Source: Acidobacteriota bacterium
Lineage (GTDB): Bacteria; Acidobacteriota; UBA6911; RPQK01; JAJDTT01
NCBI GenBank assembly: GCA_028874215.1
Contig: JAPPLF010000061.1
Coordinates: 124,001-188,000, forward strand
Length of the DNA: 64,000 bases
Direction: 5' to 3'
Position 1 is the first letter of the stretch. Every line of letters starts with the position of its first letter. This document shows, in pieces, positions 26,070-35,349 of the stretch. A program made the position numbers and the translations under genes. The notes under the pieces are model-generated. The model had not been told where the DNA came from. It did not search any database and saw only the letters and a list, made by a program, of their open reading frames with translations.

Positions 26070-27343
26070 TGATTCGGCGGCTTACGCTGAAATGGGCCCG
26101 GGGAGAAATCGTCTGGCCGCTGATTCTACTGGTGTCCGCGGCGATGCTGGCCGGCCTGAGCGCCACGGCGCGCTGGTCCGGTCAGGGCCATGCCGCGGCA
26201 TTTCTCGCCCTGGTGTCGCTGATCTTCGCGTCCCTGGCCGCCGTGACGCTGGCGCCTTACGTGTTGTCCCGTTACCGGAAGGATCTGAGGGAGAGGATTC
26301 CCACGCTTTCCATCACTCATCGAGGGGCCTTCTTCCTCCTGTTGGTGACCGTGTTGGGATTCTCGTCCATGAACTCGGGCAACAACCTGCTGGTTCTCCT
26401 GCTCTCTCTCCTGCTGGCCGCGCTGCTGGTTTCGGGACTGCTTTCCGCGTTGGTCCTGTACGGCTTGAAGGTGAGCATCAGCGTGCCGGAGACAATCCGG
26501 GCCCACGACACCGCCACCTGCTTCGTCACTCTGCATAACCTGAAGCGCTGGATCCCGTCCTTCGCGCTGAAGCTGAGAGGCCGTCAAAAACGGGACAAGG
26601 ATCCCGAACCGGCGACGGATTTCTTCACCCGGGAGAAGGCCTTTCCCTACATCGGCGTCGGTTCCGACCTGAAACTGACCCTGAAGTGCCTGTTCCGCCG
26701 GCGCGGCTCCTATCCGGTCGATGGCTTCGAGATCGGCACCAAGTTCCCCTTCGGCCTCTTTCATCGCAAGAGAATGCTGCGAACCCAGGGCTCCATCCTG
26801 GTCTACCCCGCGCTGATGAACCTGCGGACCCTGTTCTTCATCTATCCCGAGCTGGCTGGGGCGGAGGCCCTGAACCTGAGAGGCCACGGCGACAGCCTCT
26901 ACGGGATCCGAAGGTACCAGAGCGGCGACAGCGCCCGGCTGGTGGACTGGAAGTCGACCGCCAGGTTGGATCAGCTCATGGTCCGGGACTTCGTCGCCGA
27001 GAATCAGAACCTGATCGATCTGACGTTTCATCCCGAACTGAACGATCTCTCTCCCCGCAGCCTGGAACAGTTCGAAAAAGGGGTCTCTTGCGTGGCGGCC
27101 CTGGGAGACCATTATTGGCGAATGAGCCAGAAGTTCCGATTCACTTGCGGAGAGACTCTGGTTCTCGTCGACGGCCGCAGGAACGGCTATGAACGGTTCA
27201 TGGAGTGCCTGGCGCTGGTCCAGCCGGTGAGCCGCCGCCCGGCGACCCTCCAGAATAGGCCGGCGCGAAACGGCATCGAGGTTGCCGCGGGACATCGGTG
27301 GGTTTCGCCGGGTTCCGTGGCCATAGACTACTTGCGGATTTGA
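26069..27343 (+). CDS. DUF58-domain membrane protein (MoxR partner)
   Basis: Integral membrane protein of the DUF58 (VWA-like) family found beside MoxR and transglutaminase genes; likely part of a MoxR-dependent assembly machine for cell-surface processes. The 424-residue protein has two N-terminal transmembrane hairpins (about residues 12-60 and 80-130), then a cytoplasmic beta-rich part and the DUF58 signature RRYQSGDSARLVDWKSTAR near residue 295 followed by LMVRDFVAENQN. It starts directly at the moxR stop (TGATG) and is followed by the transglutaminase gene after 4 bp. The core role is known only through genomic association. Confidence 0.88.
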   Translation: MIRRLTLKWARGEIVWPLILLVSAAMLAGLSATARWSGQGHAAAFLALVSLIFASLAAVTLAPYVLSRYRKDLRERIPTLSITHRGAFFLLLVTVLGFSSMNSGNNLLVLLLSLLLAALLVSGLLSALVLYGLKVSISVPETIRAHDTATCFVTLHNLKRWIPSFALKLRGRQKRDKDPEPATDFFTREKAFPYIGVGSDLKLTLKCLFRRRGSYPVDGFEIGTKFPFGLFHRKRMLRTQGSILVYPALMNLRTLFFIYPELAGAEALNLRGHGDSLYGIRRYQSGDSARLVDWKSTARLDQLMVRDFVAENQNLIDLTFHPELNDLSPRSLEQFEKGVSCVAALGDHYWRMSQKFRFTCGETLVLVDGRRNGYERFMECLALVQPVSRRPATLQNRPARNGIEVAAGHRWVSPGSVAIDYLRI

Positions 27344-27347
27344 CGCC

Positions 27348-29408
27348 ATGCGGTTCAAGACGGTCCTGCATCTGACCAGCTACGGACTGCAGGTGACGGG
27401 CGTGTCGACACTCTATTCGTCCGGCGAAATCGGCGGCGGGACGCTGCTCGGCTACCTGGCCTGCCTGGGCGCCACTCGATTCCTCCCCCGCATCCGGCTG
27501 GACGGCGCCGTTCAAGGCATCGTCTTCGGCATCCTGCTGGCGCTGTTCGTCGTGGACGCCGCGATCTTTTCCCCGTTCGTTCCGGCGACGGCGCATCTGC
27601 TCATGCTGGTCAGCCTGGTGAGGCTCTGCAGCGCCCGTACGCAGCGGGATTACCTACTGCTGCTCTTCATCTCCTTCGCCTTCGTCCTGATTGCATCCAC
27701 GGCCACCATCTCCGTCGTGTTTCCGGTCTGGGTCCTGGTGTTCCTGTTCCTGGCCGTGCTGGTGCTCATGTTGCTGGAGAGCAAGGATCCGTATGAGAAG
27801 AATCACGGACTCAGACTCGCGCTTCGCGGGCATCTATGGACCGCCCTTCTCATTACGCTGCTGCTGGCGGCGGTTTCCGTCCCCATCTTCGTGGTCATAC
27901 CCCGGGGGACCCTGGGAGCGTTGCCGGCGAAGCGCGTTTCAGGCCATCTGAGCGGATTCTCCGAGAAGGTGAGCCTGGGAGAAATGGGAGAGATCCTCAT
28001 CAACGAGGAGGTGGTGCTGCGTATCAAGGTGGACAAGCCACCGCACCGGATGCCTTCGGAGCTGAAATGGAGGGGCATCGCCTTCGACCACTACGACGGA
28101 AAGACGTGGTCCAGCACCCGGGGCCTCAGGCAGGTCGCCCGGGACGATCGCTACCGGGGGTTTCTGGTGGCTGGCCGGCGCCGGCAGGAGGAGTTCCTGA
28201 TCCGCCAGACCATCCACCAGGAGCCGCTGACCCGGGTGCTGTTCGGGCTTCCCGACATCATTCTCATTTCGGGGCGGCTCCACAGACCGTACGTTTTCCA
28301 GGACGGGAACCGTTCCTTCAGAACAACCGGCGTCGGTGTCCGGACCTACACCGTCTTCTCCGACGTGATGACCCGGGACGAAAAACTCTCCCAAGCTCCG
28401 GTCCCGGTCTACCTCCAGGCTCCGGGCCGGCACTATCTCCAGCTTCCCGAGTTGGACCCGGAGGTCGGGCGCCTGGCCCGGCGCATCACCTCGGGAATCA
28501 CCGATCCCATCCACAAAGCCTTCATGGTGGAACAGTTCTTGAAGGACAACTACCAGTACTCGCTCGCGAACACCTCGGCCTCCAACCGCGACCCGCTCTA
28601 CGATTTCCTGTTCGATTCGCGGGCCGGACACTGCGAGTATTTCGCCACGGCCCAGGCCGTCCTGCTGCGAACGTTGGGCATTCCGACCCGGGTGGTCAAT
28701 GGATTCAAGCGGGGAGACTACAACCGGTGGAACGGTTACTTCATGGTCCGCCATTCCGATGCCCACAGTTGGGTCGAGGCCTATTTCCCGGGACGGGAGT
28801 GGATCGAGTTCGACGCCACCCCGGCAGTCTCCGCCGGCGCCTCCCTGCCGGGTTTTGCCGCTTTGCGAGAGTTGCTGGACGCCATCGATCTGGCGTGGCT
28901 GGACGTGGTCACCTTCGACCACCTGAAACAGTACGGCCTGTTCCAGACGCTGGGCGATTCCTGGAAGGAGGGCTGGGACAATTCGCGGCGGCGAACGCTG
29001 GCCGCCTGGTCCGACTGGGCCGCGGGAGTCACCTGGCAACGGGCGGGGCTCGTGGCGGCGGCCGTTCTGGTTTCGGCACTGCTCCTGGTTCGGACCGGTC
29101 CGCGGTTCTGGCGGCGGGCCCGGACCCGGTGGGCCGGCAGGAGATGGGCCCGAGGTTCCGCCACGTCCATACCCGGCTACTACCTGGAACTGACCCGGAT
29201 TCTGGAAGCGCGGGGACTCGTCCGGATGAGGTCCGAAACGCCGGGAGAATTCGCAGGGAGAATCGGTGGCGCAGTGAAGAGCACCGTGCCCCGGAGACTG
29301 ACGGAAATCTACTATAGGAACCGCTTCGGCGGGCTGGATCCCAGTCCTTCCGAACTGGCGGAGATTCGGGTTTCCCTCGATTCGCTGCGGCGGCCAGGCG
29401 GAATCTGA
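27348..29408 (+). CDS. Transglutaminase-like membrane protein (DUF3488 + transglutaminase core + DUF4129)
   Basis: Large membrane-anchored protein with a transglutaminase/protease fold facing the periplasm. Six or more hydrophobic segments occupy residues 1-200 (DUF3488 part), then a beta-rich domain. The catalytic core shows RAGHCEYFATAQAVLLRTLG with the nucleophile Cys near residue 427, SDAHSWVEAYF with the His near 471, and IEFDATPA with the Asp near 487, so the triad is complete. A further transmembrane segment near 570 (AAVLVSALLLV) precedes a cytoplasmic C-terminal tail. The full 686-residue length is normal for the family. It is the last gene of the moxR-DUF58 operon. Enzymatic activity on proteins or peptidoglycan is likely but unproven. 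Confidence 0.9.
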   Translation: MRFKTVLHLTSYGLQVTGVSTLYSSGEIGGGTLLGYLACLGATRFLPRIRLDGAVQGIVFGILLALFVVDAAIFSPFVPATAHLLMLVSLVRLCSARTQRDYLLLLFISFAFVLIASTATISVVFPVWVLVFLFLAVLVLMLLESKDPYEKNHGLRLALRGHLWTALLITLLLAAVSVPIFVVIPRGTLGALPAKRVSGHLSGFSEKVSLGEMGEILINEEVVLRIKVDKPPHRMPSELKWRGIAFDHYDGKTWSSTRGLRQVARDDRYRGFLVAGRRRQEEFLIRQTIHQEPLTRVLFGLPDIILISGRLHRPYVFQDGNRSFRTTGVGVRTYTVFSDVMTRDEKLSQAPVPVYLQAPGRHYLQLPELDPEVGRLARRITSGITDPIHKAFMVEQFLKDNYQYSLANTSASNRDPLYDFLFDSRAGHCEYFATAQAVLLRTLGIPTRVVNGFKRGDYNRWNGYFMVRHSDAHSWVEAYFPGREWIEFDATPAVSAGASLPGFAALRELLDAIDLAWLDVVTFDHLKQYGLFQTLGDSWKEGWDNSRRRTLAAWSDWAAGVTWQRAGLVAAAVLVSALLLVRTGPRFWRRARTRWAGRRWARGSATSIPGYYLELTRILEARGLVRMRSETPGEFAGRIGGAVKSTVPRRLTEIYYRNRFGGLDPSPSELAEIRVSLDSLRRPGGI

Positions 29409-29456
29409 GATTTTGTGCTCGCGTCGCAGGCCGGAATCGAATAGAACGTCCAAGAC

Positions 29457-29630
29457 ATGAGTCGAAAAACCTCCAAGTGCCCAATCTGCAGACGAAGGGT
29501 GAAGAGGGACGACCCCCAATTTCCCTTCTGCAACGAGCATTGCAGGTTCGTGGACCTGGGCCGTTGGTTCGGCCAGAAATATCGGATCCACCGACAGGCC
29601 GGGAAGGACACGGAAGAAAAGAATGCGTGA
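29457..29630 (+). CDS. yacG: DNA gyrase inhibitor YacG-type zinc protein (57 residues)
   Basis: Small zinc-finger protein; in E. coli YacG binds gyrase and inhibits it. I read it by hand because it is under 60 residues: ATG at 29457, stop TGA at 29628-29630. The four zinc-binding cysteines occupy positions 8, 11, 25 and 29 (CPIC...FCNEHC), and the FVDLGRWFGQKYRI block after them is the family hallmark. The stop overlaps the pgpA ATG by several bases, so the two are coupled, a conserved neighbourhood in several phyla. It lies 48 bp after the transglutaminase gene. Confidence 0.88.
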   Translation: MSRKTSKCPICRRRVKRDDPQFPFCNEHCRFVDLGRWFGQKYRIHRQAGKDTEEKNA

Positions 29631-30099
29631 GAACGGACGGCTTGCCCACACCTTGGCCACCGCGTTCGGTCTCGGGTACGTCCCGTACATTCCGGGGACG
29701 TTCGCCTCGCTGGTCACAGCCTTGGCCGTCGCCCTGCTGCACCGGGCTTCCGGCTCGGCAACGCTGCAACTCGGCGCGGCACTGCTGCTGCTGCTGCTAC
29801 CGGTCAGCATCTGGGCGTCGGCGCGCGTCGCCCGCCGGGAGGCCAGGTCCGACCCCTCCCACGTCGTCATCGACGAGGTGGTGGGACAGGTCTTCTGCCT
29901 TCTCTGGGTCCCGTTTTCCTGGACGTTCCTGGCCCTGGGGTTCGTGGCATTTCGCGCCTTTGACATTCTGAAACCCTATCCCATCAAGAAAGTGGAGCAG
30001 CTCCGGGGAGGCATGGGAATCGTCTGTGACGACCTGATCGCCGGCCTCTACGCGGGCCTCCTGCTGAGAATCGTCTACGCTTTCACCTCTCAATCGTGA
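29623..30099 (+). CDS. pgpA: Phosphatidylglycerophosphatase A
   Basis: Membrane enzyme that removes phosphate from phosphatidylglycerol phosphate, giving phosphatidylglycerol. The 158-residue protein has the GYVPYIPGTFASLVTAL opening, the acidic active-site block DPSHVVIDEVVGQ near residues 66-78, AFDILKPYPIKKVEQL near 107 and the closing GMGIVCDDLIAGLYAGLLLR. Four hydrophobic segments fit the family. It overlaps the end of yacG by eight bases and is followed by the PncC gene after four bases. Confidence 0.94.
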   Translation: MRENGRLAHTLATAFGLGYVPYIPGTFASLVTALAVALLHRASGSATLQLGAALLLLLLPVSIWASARVARREARSDPSHVVIDEVVGQVFCLLWVPFSWTFLALGFVAFRAFDILKPYPIKKVEQLRGGMGIVCDDLIAGLYAGLLLRIVYAFTSQS

Positions 30100-30103
30100 G
30101 CCG

Positions 30104-30625
30104 GTGACCGGAGACGGCATGAGATCAGCGGCAGGAGCACCGAATCGCATTCAGGACGAGCCCCTCGCGTCGGTGGTGGGACGCTTGCTGAAACGGCGGG
30201 GAAAGACCCTGGCGACCGCCGAGTCGTGTACGGGCGGCTACCTGGGCAAGCTCTTGACGGACGTTCCGGGCAGCTCCGATTTCTACCAGGGCGGAATCAT
30301 CAGCTACAGCAACGCTCTCAAGATTCGGCATCTCAAGGTGAGTCCGGAGGTCCTGGATCGATGGGGCGCGGTCAGCGATCCGGTCGCCTGTCAGATGGCC
30401 CGGGAGGTCCGGAACTGGAGCGGCGCCGATCTGGGCCTCTCGGTGACCGGCATCGCAGGCCCCTCCGGGGGAAGTCCCGAAAAGCCGGTGGGCCTGGTCT
30501 ATCTGGGCCTTTCCGATTCCGCCGGGACCCGGGCCCGCAAACTCTTGCTGGAGGGCGACCGCGACGGGGTCCGGACGAACACATGCCGGATCGCCCTGGA
30601 CTGGATCCGAAGGCACCTGACGTGA
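30104..30625 (+). CDS. pncC: Nicotinamide-nucleotide amidohydrolase PncC (CinA C-terminal domain protein)
   Basis: Hydrolyses nicotinamide mononucleotide to nicotinate mononucleotide, recycling the pyridine ring. The 173-residue protein consists only of the CinA C-terminal domain: ATAESCTGGYLGKLLTDVPG near 38, GSSDFYQGGIISYSNALK, WGAVSDPVACQMA, LGLSVTGIAGPSGGSPEKPV and VYLGLSDSAG. The N-terminal molybdopterin-binding-like domain of full CinA is absent, as in E. coli YgaD. Two starts are possible, GTG at 30104 or ATG at 30119. Its stop is coupled to the thpR start (GTGA overlap). In many bacteria pgpA, cinA, thpR and recA cluster; recA is missing here. Confidence 0.92.
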   Translation: MTGDGMRSAAGAPNRIQDEPLASVVGRLLKRRGKTLATAESCTGGYLGKLLTDVPGSSDFYQGGIISYSNALKIRHLKVSPEVLDRWGAVSDPVACQMAREVRNWSGADLGLSVTGIAGPSGGSPEKPVGLVYLGLSDSAGTRARKLLLEGDRDGVRTNTCRIALDWIRRHLT

Positions 30626-31224
30626 TCCGCGCCTTCATCGCCATCGACGTTCCGCCGGAAGTCAAGAACCACTTGAGCTCCGTCACGGCCGCGCTCGGCT
30701 CCTTGGGTCTGGACGCCCGGCCGGCCCCGGTTTCGTCCATTCACCTGACCCTTCGTTTCCTGGGCAACGTCGAGGAGAGCCGCGTCCCCGGAATTGGAGA
30801 CGCGATTCGCCGTTGCGCGCAACGGGTGCCGTCCTTTGCTCTTGAGCTCCGGAACCTGGGCGCTTTCCCCAGCCGGAAACGGCCTCGTATCGTCTGGGCC
30901 GGTGTCGCCGGAGACGGAGGCCTGGAACGTCTGCACCGGCTCCTGGAACTCGAGTTGCAAAAGCTTGGATTCGACCGCGAGAGAAAGAATTTCAGGCCCC
31001 ACCTGACACTGCTCCGCCTGAAATCCTCCCGCAATTTGAAACGGCTTTCGAGTTACCTCGAGACGGAAGGGCAGGAGACGGGAACGGTCTCATTCAGTGT
31101 CCGTAGGATCCACCTTTACGAGAGCCGGCTGTCCAGCCGGGGAGCAAGGCACGAGAAGCTGGTGACCGCCGAACTGGCCGGCAGCCCGAAGATCCCGGCA
31201 CCCTCAATGAGGCCCCCATCGTGA
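30622..31224 (+). CDS. thpR: RNA 2',3'-cyclic phosphodiesterase (LigT/2H family)
   Basis: 2H phosphodiesterase that opens 2',3'-cyclic phosphates at RNA ends. The GTG at 30622 overlaps the pncC stop (GTGA), giving 200 residues; an earlier in-frame ATG at 30226 would only add sequence out of phase with pncC. Both HxT motifs are present: HLTLRFLGN with His 41 and HLTLLRL with His 127, spaced as in the family. The opening IRAFIAIDVPPEV is the standard start of this group. It ends close to a minus-strand methyltransferase. Confidence 0.92.
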   Translation: MIRAFIAIDVPPEVKNHLSSVTAALGSLGLDARPAPVSSIHLTLRFLGNVEESRVPGIGDAIRRCAQRVPSFALELRNLGAFPSRKRPRIVWAGVAGDGGLERLHRLLELELQKLGFDRERKNFRPHLTLLRLKSSRNLKRLSSYLETEGQETGTVSFSVRRIHLYESRLSSRGARHEKLVTAELAGSPKIPAPSMRPPS

Positions 31225-31260
31225 TCATGGCCGTCGCCGGGCCGTATCGCAACGACTCCG

Positions 31261-32034
31261 TCAGCCGGCTCGCTCGTACACCAGGTGGCGCACGCCCCAT
31301 TCGATCCTGTCCATGGAGGTCAAACGCCGGAGCCGTTCGAGTCGACGGGCGAGGCGATCCAGAAAACCCGCTTCGTAGTTGGCAACAACAAACCGGTCGG
31401 TCCTCCAAGCGGTCAAATTCATTAAAAACATGCTTGCGGCTGCTCCCGTGGATACCGGCAGCCGGTAGACCTCGCTCGACAACCGCCGCAGATCCGTGGG
31501 ATTGGCAGCGCCGTGCAGAAACGGTCCCAGATAGAGCTCCCCGCCACTGTCCGCGATCAACCGCTCCACTACGGACAGATAGGTTGAAAATACGGGATGC
31601 TCGGTCTTGATGGTCTCCACTTCGGCGATGGCAACCAAACCCCGGAGAGCCAACTCATCCGCCCACTTTTCCAGAATGCCCTGGGGATCCGGGAGATGAG
31701 TCAAGACCAGCCGGGCCATGATGAAATCCGGGTTCCTGACGGGGAACGGAATCCGGGTCACGTCGTGCTCCAGGAACTCGAGATCCGGAAACCTGGTCCG
31801 GGACGATCGCACGTAACTTCGGGAGATATCCACTCCCACAGCTCTCCGCGGCCGGACCACATCCATGAGCAACCGGGTCGTAAATCCGGGTCCACATCCA
31901 AGATCGAGGGCAAGCCGAACCGGTCTCTTCGGGAGCGTTGCCAGAAGCGCTCGCATCTCCGGTTCGAAGGTCTCCGCGAGAAGGGCAAGCCTCCGCTCTG
32001 CCAAACCCGTATCACGGAAGGAATAACGACTCAT
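31261..32034 (-). CDS. Class I SAM-dependent methyltransferase, substrate unknown
   Basis: Predicted cytoplasmic methyltransferase of 257 residues. The SAM-binding loop LDLGCGPGFTTRLL lies near residue 43, with motif II-like VGVDISRSYVR and the following PDLEFLEHDV, then LVLTHLPDPQGILEKWADEL as post-motif region. The last 100 residues (SDSGGELYLGPFLHGA and VYRLPVSTGAAASMFLMN) lack a recognisable specialised domain, so no target can be named. It converges with thpR and is divergent from the Trm112-like gene, with 67 bp between the starts. Confidence 0.8.
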   Translation of the reverse strand: MSRYSFRDTGLAERRLALLAETFEPEMRALLATLPKRPVRLALDLGCGPGFTTRLLMDVVRPRRAVGVDISRSYVRSSRTRFPDLEFLEHDVTRIPFPVRNPDFIMARLVLTHLPDPQGILEKWADELALRGLVAIAEVETIKTEHPVFSTYLSVVERLIADSGGELYLGPFLHGAANPTDLRRLSSEVYRLPVSTGAAASMFLMNLTAWRTDRFVVANYEAGFLDRLARRLERLRRLTSMDRIEWGVRHLVYERAG

Positions 32035-32101
32035 CCGACGAGTCTACCGGACGGGCGCCGCCGGATTGACCCCGGCGAGTTCCAGCCGGTAATCTTAGTC
32101 G

Positions 32102-32308
32102 ATGGCCATCAACCCGGAGCTGCTGGAGATTCTGGCCTGCCCGGCCTGCAAGGCCGAGGTGTTCCTGACTGCAGACGGCAACGGATTGAGGTGCGGCGCC
32201 TGTTTCCTGGTCTTTCCCATCCGCGACGATATCCCGGTGATGCTCATCGACGAGGCCGTCACTGAGCCGCCGGAAGGTCCGTCCGAGACCGATCAAGCCG
32301 GGGGATGA
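32102..32308 (+). CDS. Trm112-like/YcaR zinc-ribbon protein
   Basis: Small protein of 68 residues of the Trm112/UPF0434 family, which in eukaryotes and archaea activates methyltransferases and in bacteria often sits beside lipid A or nucleotide-sugar genes. Two CxxC knuckles are seen: CPACKAEV at 13-16 and CGACFLVF about 16 residues later; the closing PIRDDIPVMLIDEA is the family hallmark. The last part is acidic. Its stop overlaps the start of the glycosyltransferase by four bases. A role as activator of the neighbouring methyltransferase is possible but speculative, since the latter is divergent. Confidence 0.85.
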   Translation: MAINPELLEILACPACKAEVFLTADGNGLRCGACFLVFPIRDDIPVMLIDEAVTEPPEGPSETDQAGG

Positions 32309-33333
32309 CCCGCCGTTCCCGCGTCCTTCTGGTGCGCCTGCGCTCTCTGGGGGATGCGGTCCTCATGACCCCGGCTCTCACGGTCCTCAAACGAAATCCA
32401 GGCACTCGCGTGGCTGTGCTCCTGGAGGCGCCGTTTCACGAAGTGCTGGCCAACAACACGGACGTGGACCGGATCATTGCCGTCCCCCGCGGCCGATCCA
32501 AGCTCCTGACCCGGAGTCTGGCCATTCAGGCGGCCCGCAGCTTCTCGCCGGACCTGACCGTCGACCTCCACGGCGGGACCACCAGCGCTCTCATCACCGC
32601 TCTTTCGGGGGCGTCCGTGCGCCTGGGCTACGCCAGCAGCCGCAGCAGCCGCTTCTACAACCGAACCGTGCCCGATTCGCGGCAGATCTGGGGCAAGGAT
32701 TCGATCCACACCGTCGAGCACCAACTCTCGCCCTTCAAACATCTCGGATTCCAGGTCGAGCCCATGCCGCCGCTCCAGGTTCCGGTCGGAGCCGCGGCCC
32801 TGGAGCAGGTTCGGACGCTCCTGTCCCGGCGCGCCATCGAGACCGGTTTCCTCCTGGTTCACCCGGGCGCCGCCTTCGACACCAAGCAATGGGAACCGGC
32901 AAGGTTTGCGGAAATCGCGGCGCTTCTGGAGCGTGAGGGACACCCCATCGTCTTCACGGCGGGCCCGGGAGAGGAGCCGCTCCTGGAGGATCTCAGGAAG
33001 ACCGCTCCGCCCTCGGTTCATTTCATGGGGCCGTTTCCGCTGGACCAGTTCATCGCCCTGGCTTCGCTGTGCCGCCTCTATTTGGGGAACGACACGGGCA
33101 CGACCCATATCGCCGCGGCCCTGGGCAGGCCCCTGGTGGTCATCTTCGGTTCTTCAGACTCTCCGGTCTGGTCTCCCTGGGGGACCCGCCACCGCTTGAT
33201 TCGATCAGAACTCCCGTGCGTTCCCTGCCCGGGCTATTACTGCCTGCACTACCAGGAGCCCATGTGCATCCGGTCCATCACCGTCCCCCGCGTGCTGGAG
33301 GCGGTGCGGTCGCTGCTTCGTGAATCCGGCTGA
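32305..33333 (+). CDS. Glycosyltransferase family 9 (LPS heptosyltransferase-like)
   Basis: Transfers heptose or another sugar in lipopolysaccharide core synthesis, from an ADP-sugar, at the inner face of the membrane. The 342-residue protein has the GT9 layout: N-domain VLLVRLRSLGDAVLMTPALT (residues 7-26), DLHGG and LGYASSRSSRFYNR, and C-domain LLVHPGAAFDTKQWEPARFAE, IVFTAGPGEEPL and the acceptor/donor block YLGNDTGTTHIAAALGRPLV. Waa-type heptosyltransferase II/III is the nearest recognised group. The start is coupled to the Trm112-like gene. Presence of such an enzyme fits a Gram-negative envelope. No other LPS gene lies in the cluster. Confidence 0.88.
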   Translation: MTRRSRVLLVRLRSLGDAVLMTPALTVLKRNPGTRVAVLLEAPFHEVLANNTDVDRIIAVPRGRSKLLTRSLAIQAARSFSPDLTVDLHGGTTSALITALSGASVRLGYASSRSSRFYNRTVPDSRQIWGKDSIHTVEHQLSPFKHLGFQVEPMPPLQVPVGAAALEQVRTLLSRRAIETGFLLVHPGAAFDTKQWEPARFAEIAALLEREGHPIVFTAGPGEEPLLEDLRKTAPPSVHFMGPFPLDQFIALASLCRLYLGNDTGTTHIAAALGRPLVVIFGSSDSPVWSPWGTRHRLIRSELPCVPCPGYYCLHYQEPMCIRSITVPRVLEAVRSLLRESG

Positions 33334-33371
33334 CCGGAATTCCCCGATCTTGCCGCCTCGCCGAACCCGGC

Positions 33372-33764
33372 TCAGACGGCTTGTTTCAGAAACCCGATGA
33401 TTTCCCGGGTAGAGGATCCCGGTTGAAAGATCTCGGCGACGCCCAGTTCCTTGAGGCCGGGAATGTCTTCGTCCGGGATGATGCCGCCTCCGAAGACCAG
33501 GATGTCCAAGGCATCCTGGTCGGCCAGAAGTTGCATGATCCGCTTGAAGAGGTGCTCGTGGGCACCGGAAAGGATGGAAAGTCCGATGGCGTCCACGTCT
33601 TCCTGGATGGCTGCCTGCACGATCTGCTCGGGAGTCTGGCGCAACCCGGTGTAGATGACCTCCATTCCGGAGTCGCGAAGAGCGCGGGCCACGATCTTGG
33701 CGCCCCGGTCGTGCCCGTCGAGGCCCGGCTTGGCGATGAGAATCCTGAGTCTTCGGTGGCTCAT
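33372..33764 (-). CDS. mcmB: Methylmalonyl-CoA mutase, cobalamin-binding subunit
   Basis: Carries vitamin B12 for isomerisation of methylmalonyl-CoA to succinyl-CoA. The 130-residue protein is a stand-alone B12-binding domain with the histidine-on motif D16-G-H18-D-R-G21, then [14 protein letters not shown] and [19 protein letters not shown], the usual flavodoxin-like folds. It lies 13 bp after the catalytic subunit on the same strand, the typical split arrangement of acidobacteria, archaea and some others. No MeaB/ArgK chaperone or epimerase is in this window. Length and motif are intact. Confidence 0.93.
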   Translation of the reverse strand: MSHRRLRILIAKPGLDGHDRGAKIVARALRDSGMEVIYTGLRQTPEQIVQAAIQEDVDAIGLSILSGAHEHLFKRIMQLLADQDALDILVFGGGIIPDEDIPGLKELGVAEIFQPGSSTREIIGFLKQAV

Positions 33765-33777
33765 TCGGTCTGCTTCC

Positions 33778-35349
33778 TCAGAACAAGGGTTCCTGATAAA
33801 CGCCGAAGATCTCCTTCAGGGAGGTGCAGATCTCCCCCACGGTGGCGTACTCCCGCACCGCATGGATCAGACGGGGCATCAGGTTCTCATCGGTCCGGGC
33901 CGCCTGGTTCAAGTCGCGGAGGGCCCGGCTGACGCTCTCCTGGTTCCGCTCCCGCCGCAGGACCCGGAGGCTCTCGATCTGAGCGTCCTCGACTTCCGGC
34001 CCGATACGGAGAATCTCCGGCCGCGACGGCTCGTCGGTGACGAAGCGATTCACGCCCACCACCACCTGTTCCTCTCTTTCGATGGCGCGTTGCTCCCGGT
34101 AGGAAGCATCCTGGATCTCGCGCTGCGGGTACCCCGCCTCGATGGCGTTGATCATTCCTCCCATCTCGTCGATCCGGTCCATGTACTCCACCGCCCGATC
34201 CTCGACCCGGCTGGTGAGGTTCTCCAGGAAATAGGAGCCGCCCGCCGGGTCCACGCTTGCGGTCAGGCCCGACTCGTAGGCCAGAACCTGTTGAGTCCGA
34301 AGCGCGATCTTGGCCGTCTCCTCGGTGGGAAGCGCCCACGCCTCGTCCAGGGCGTTGGTGTGAAGCGAATTGGTCCCTCCCAGAATCGCGGCGACCGCCT
34401 GCAGTGTGGTCCGGATGATGTTGTTGGCCGGTTGCTGCATGGTCAACGTGCATCCGGCGGTCTGAGTGTGGAACCGGCACATCCACGACCGCTCGTTCAG
34501 AGCTCCGAAACGGCTCCTCATGGTCCGCGCCCAGAGCCTCCGGGCGGCCCGGAACTTGGCGATCTCCTCAAAGAAGTTGTTGTGGGAGTTGAAGAAGAAG
34601 GAGAGGCGGGGTGCGAAGTCATCCACTTCCATTCCGCGGCGAACGCACCAGTCCACGTATTCGATGCCGTCCCGCAACGTGAAGGCCAGTTCCTGGACCG
34701 CAGTGGAGCCGGCTTCGCGAATGTGGTACCCGCTGATGGAAATGCTATTGTACCGGGGAAGCTGCTGCGAGCAGAACTGGATCGAATCCACGACCAGTCG
34801 CATGGACGGGGCGGGGGGATAGATCCACTCTTTCTGCGCGATGTACTCCTTCAAGATGTCGTTCTGGAGGGTGCCCCGGATTCGGCGGGCCGCGACTCCC
34901 TGCTTCTCCGCCGCCACCACGTACATGGCCAGGAGGACGGCCGCGGGTGCGTTGATGGTCATGGAGGTGCTCACCCGGGCCAGGTCGATCCGGTCGAAAA
35001 GGACCTCCATGTCCCGGAGAGAGTCGACGGCAACGCCGCATTTTCCGACTTCACCGGCCGAGAAGGGATCATCCGAATCCAGACCCATGAGGGTGGGCAG
35101 ATCGAAGGCGACGGAGAGGCCGGTCTGTCCGTGCTCCAAGAGAAACCGATACCGGCGATTCGTTTCTTCGGCGCTTCCGTGGCCCGAAAATTGGCGCATG
35201 GTCCAGAGACGTCCCCGGTACATGTTCGGGTAGATGCCCCGGGTGTAGGGGTACGATCCAGGTTCGCCAATGTCCCGGCGATAATCCAATTCGGCCACGT
35301 CCGACGCCCCGAAGGCGGGGGATTCGGTTCTGAATCGGCTCGGCTTCAC
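33778..35349 (-). CDS. mcmA: Methylmalonyl-CoA mutase, large catalytic subunit
   Basis: Catalytic TIM-barrel half of the mutase. I take GTG at 35349 as start because GGAGG lies a few bases upstream; a longer frame up to 35565 adds only a low-complexity part and lacks a binding site. The 523 residues show [20 protein letters not shown] near residue 40, [71 protein letters not shown] and the [11 protein letters not shown] block. These match the archaeal/acidobacterial large subunit family; substrate discrimination between methylmalonyl- and isobutyryl-CoA mutases cannot be made with certainty, but the first is more likely. Followed by the B12 subunit. Propionate metabolism is the expected role. 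Confidence 0.92.
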   Translation of the reverse strand: MKPSRFRTESPAFGASDVAELDYRRDIGEPGSYPYTRGIYPNMYRGRLWTMRQFSGHGSAEETNRRYRFLLEHGQTGLSVAFDLPTLMGLDSDDPFSAGEVGKCGVAVDSLRDMEVLFDRIDLARVSTSMTINAPAAVLLAMYVVAAEKQGVAARRIRGTLQNDILKEYIAQKEWIYPPAPSMRLVVDSIQFCSQQLPRYNSISISGYHIREAGSTAVQELAFTLRDGIEYVDWCVRRGMEVDDFAPRLSFFFNSHNNFFEEIAKFRAARRLWARTMRSRFGALNERSWMCRFHTQTAGCTLTMQQPANNIIRTTLQAVAAILGGTNSLHTNALDEAWALPTEETAKIALRTQQVLAYESGLTASVDPAGGSYFLENLTSRVEDRAVEYMDRIDEMGGMINAIEAGYPQREIQDASYREQRAIEREEQVVVGVNRFVTDEPSRPEILRIGPEVEDAQIESLRVLRRERNQESVSRALRDLNQAARTDENLMPRLIHAVREYATVGEICTSLKEIFGVYQEPLF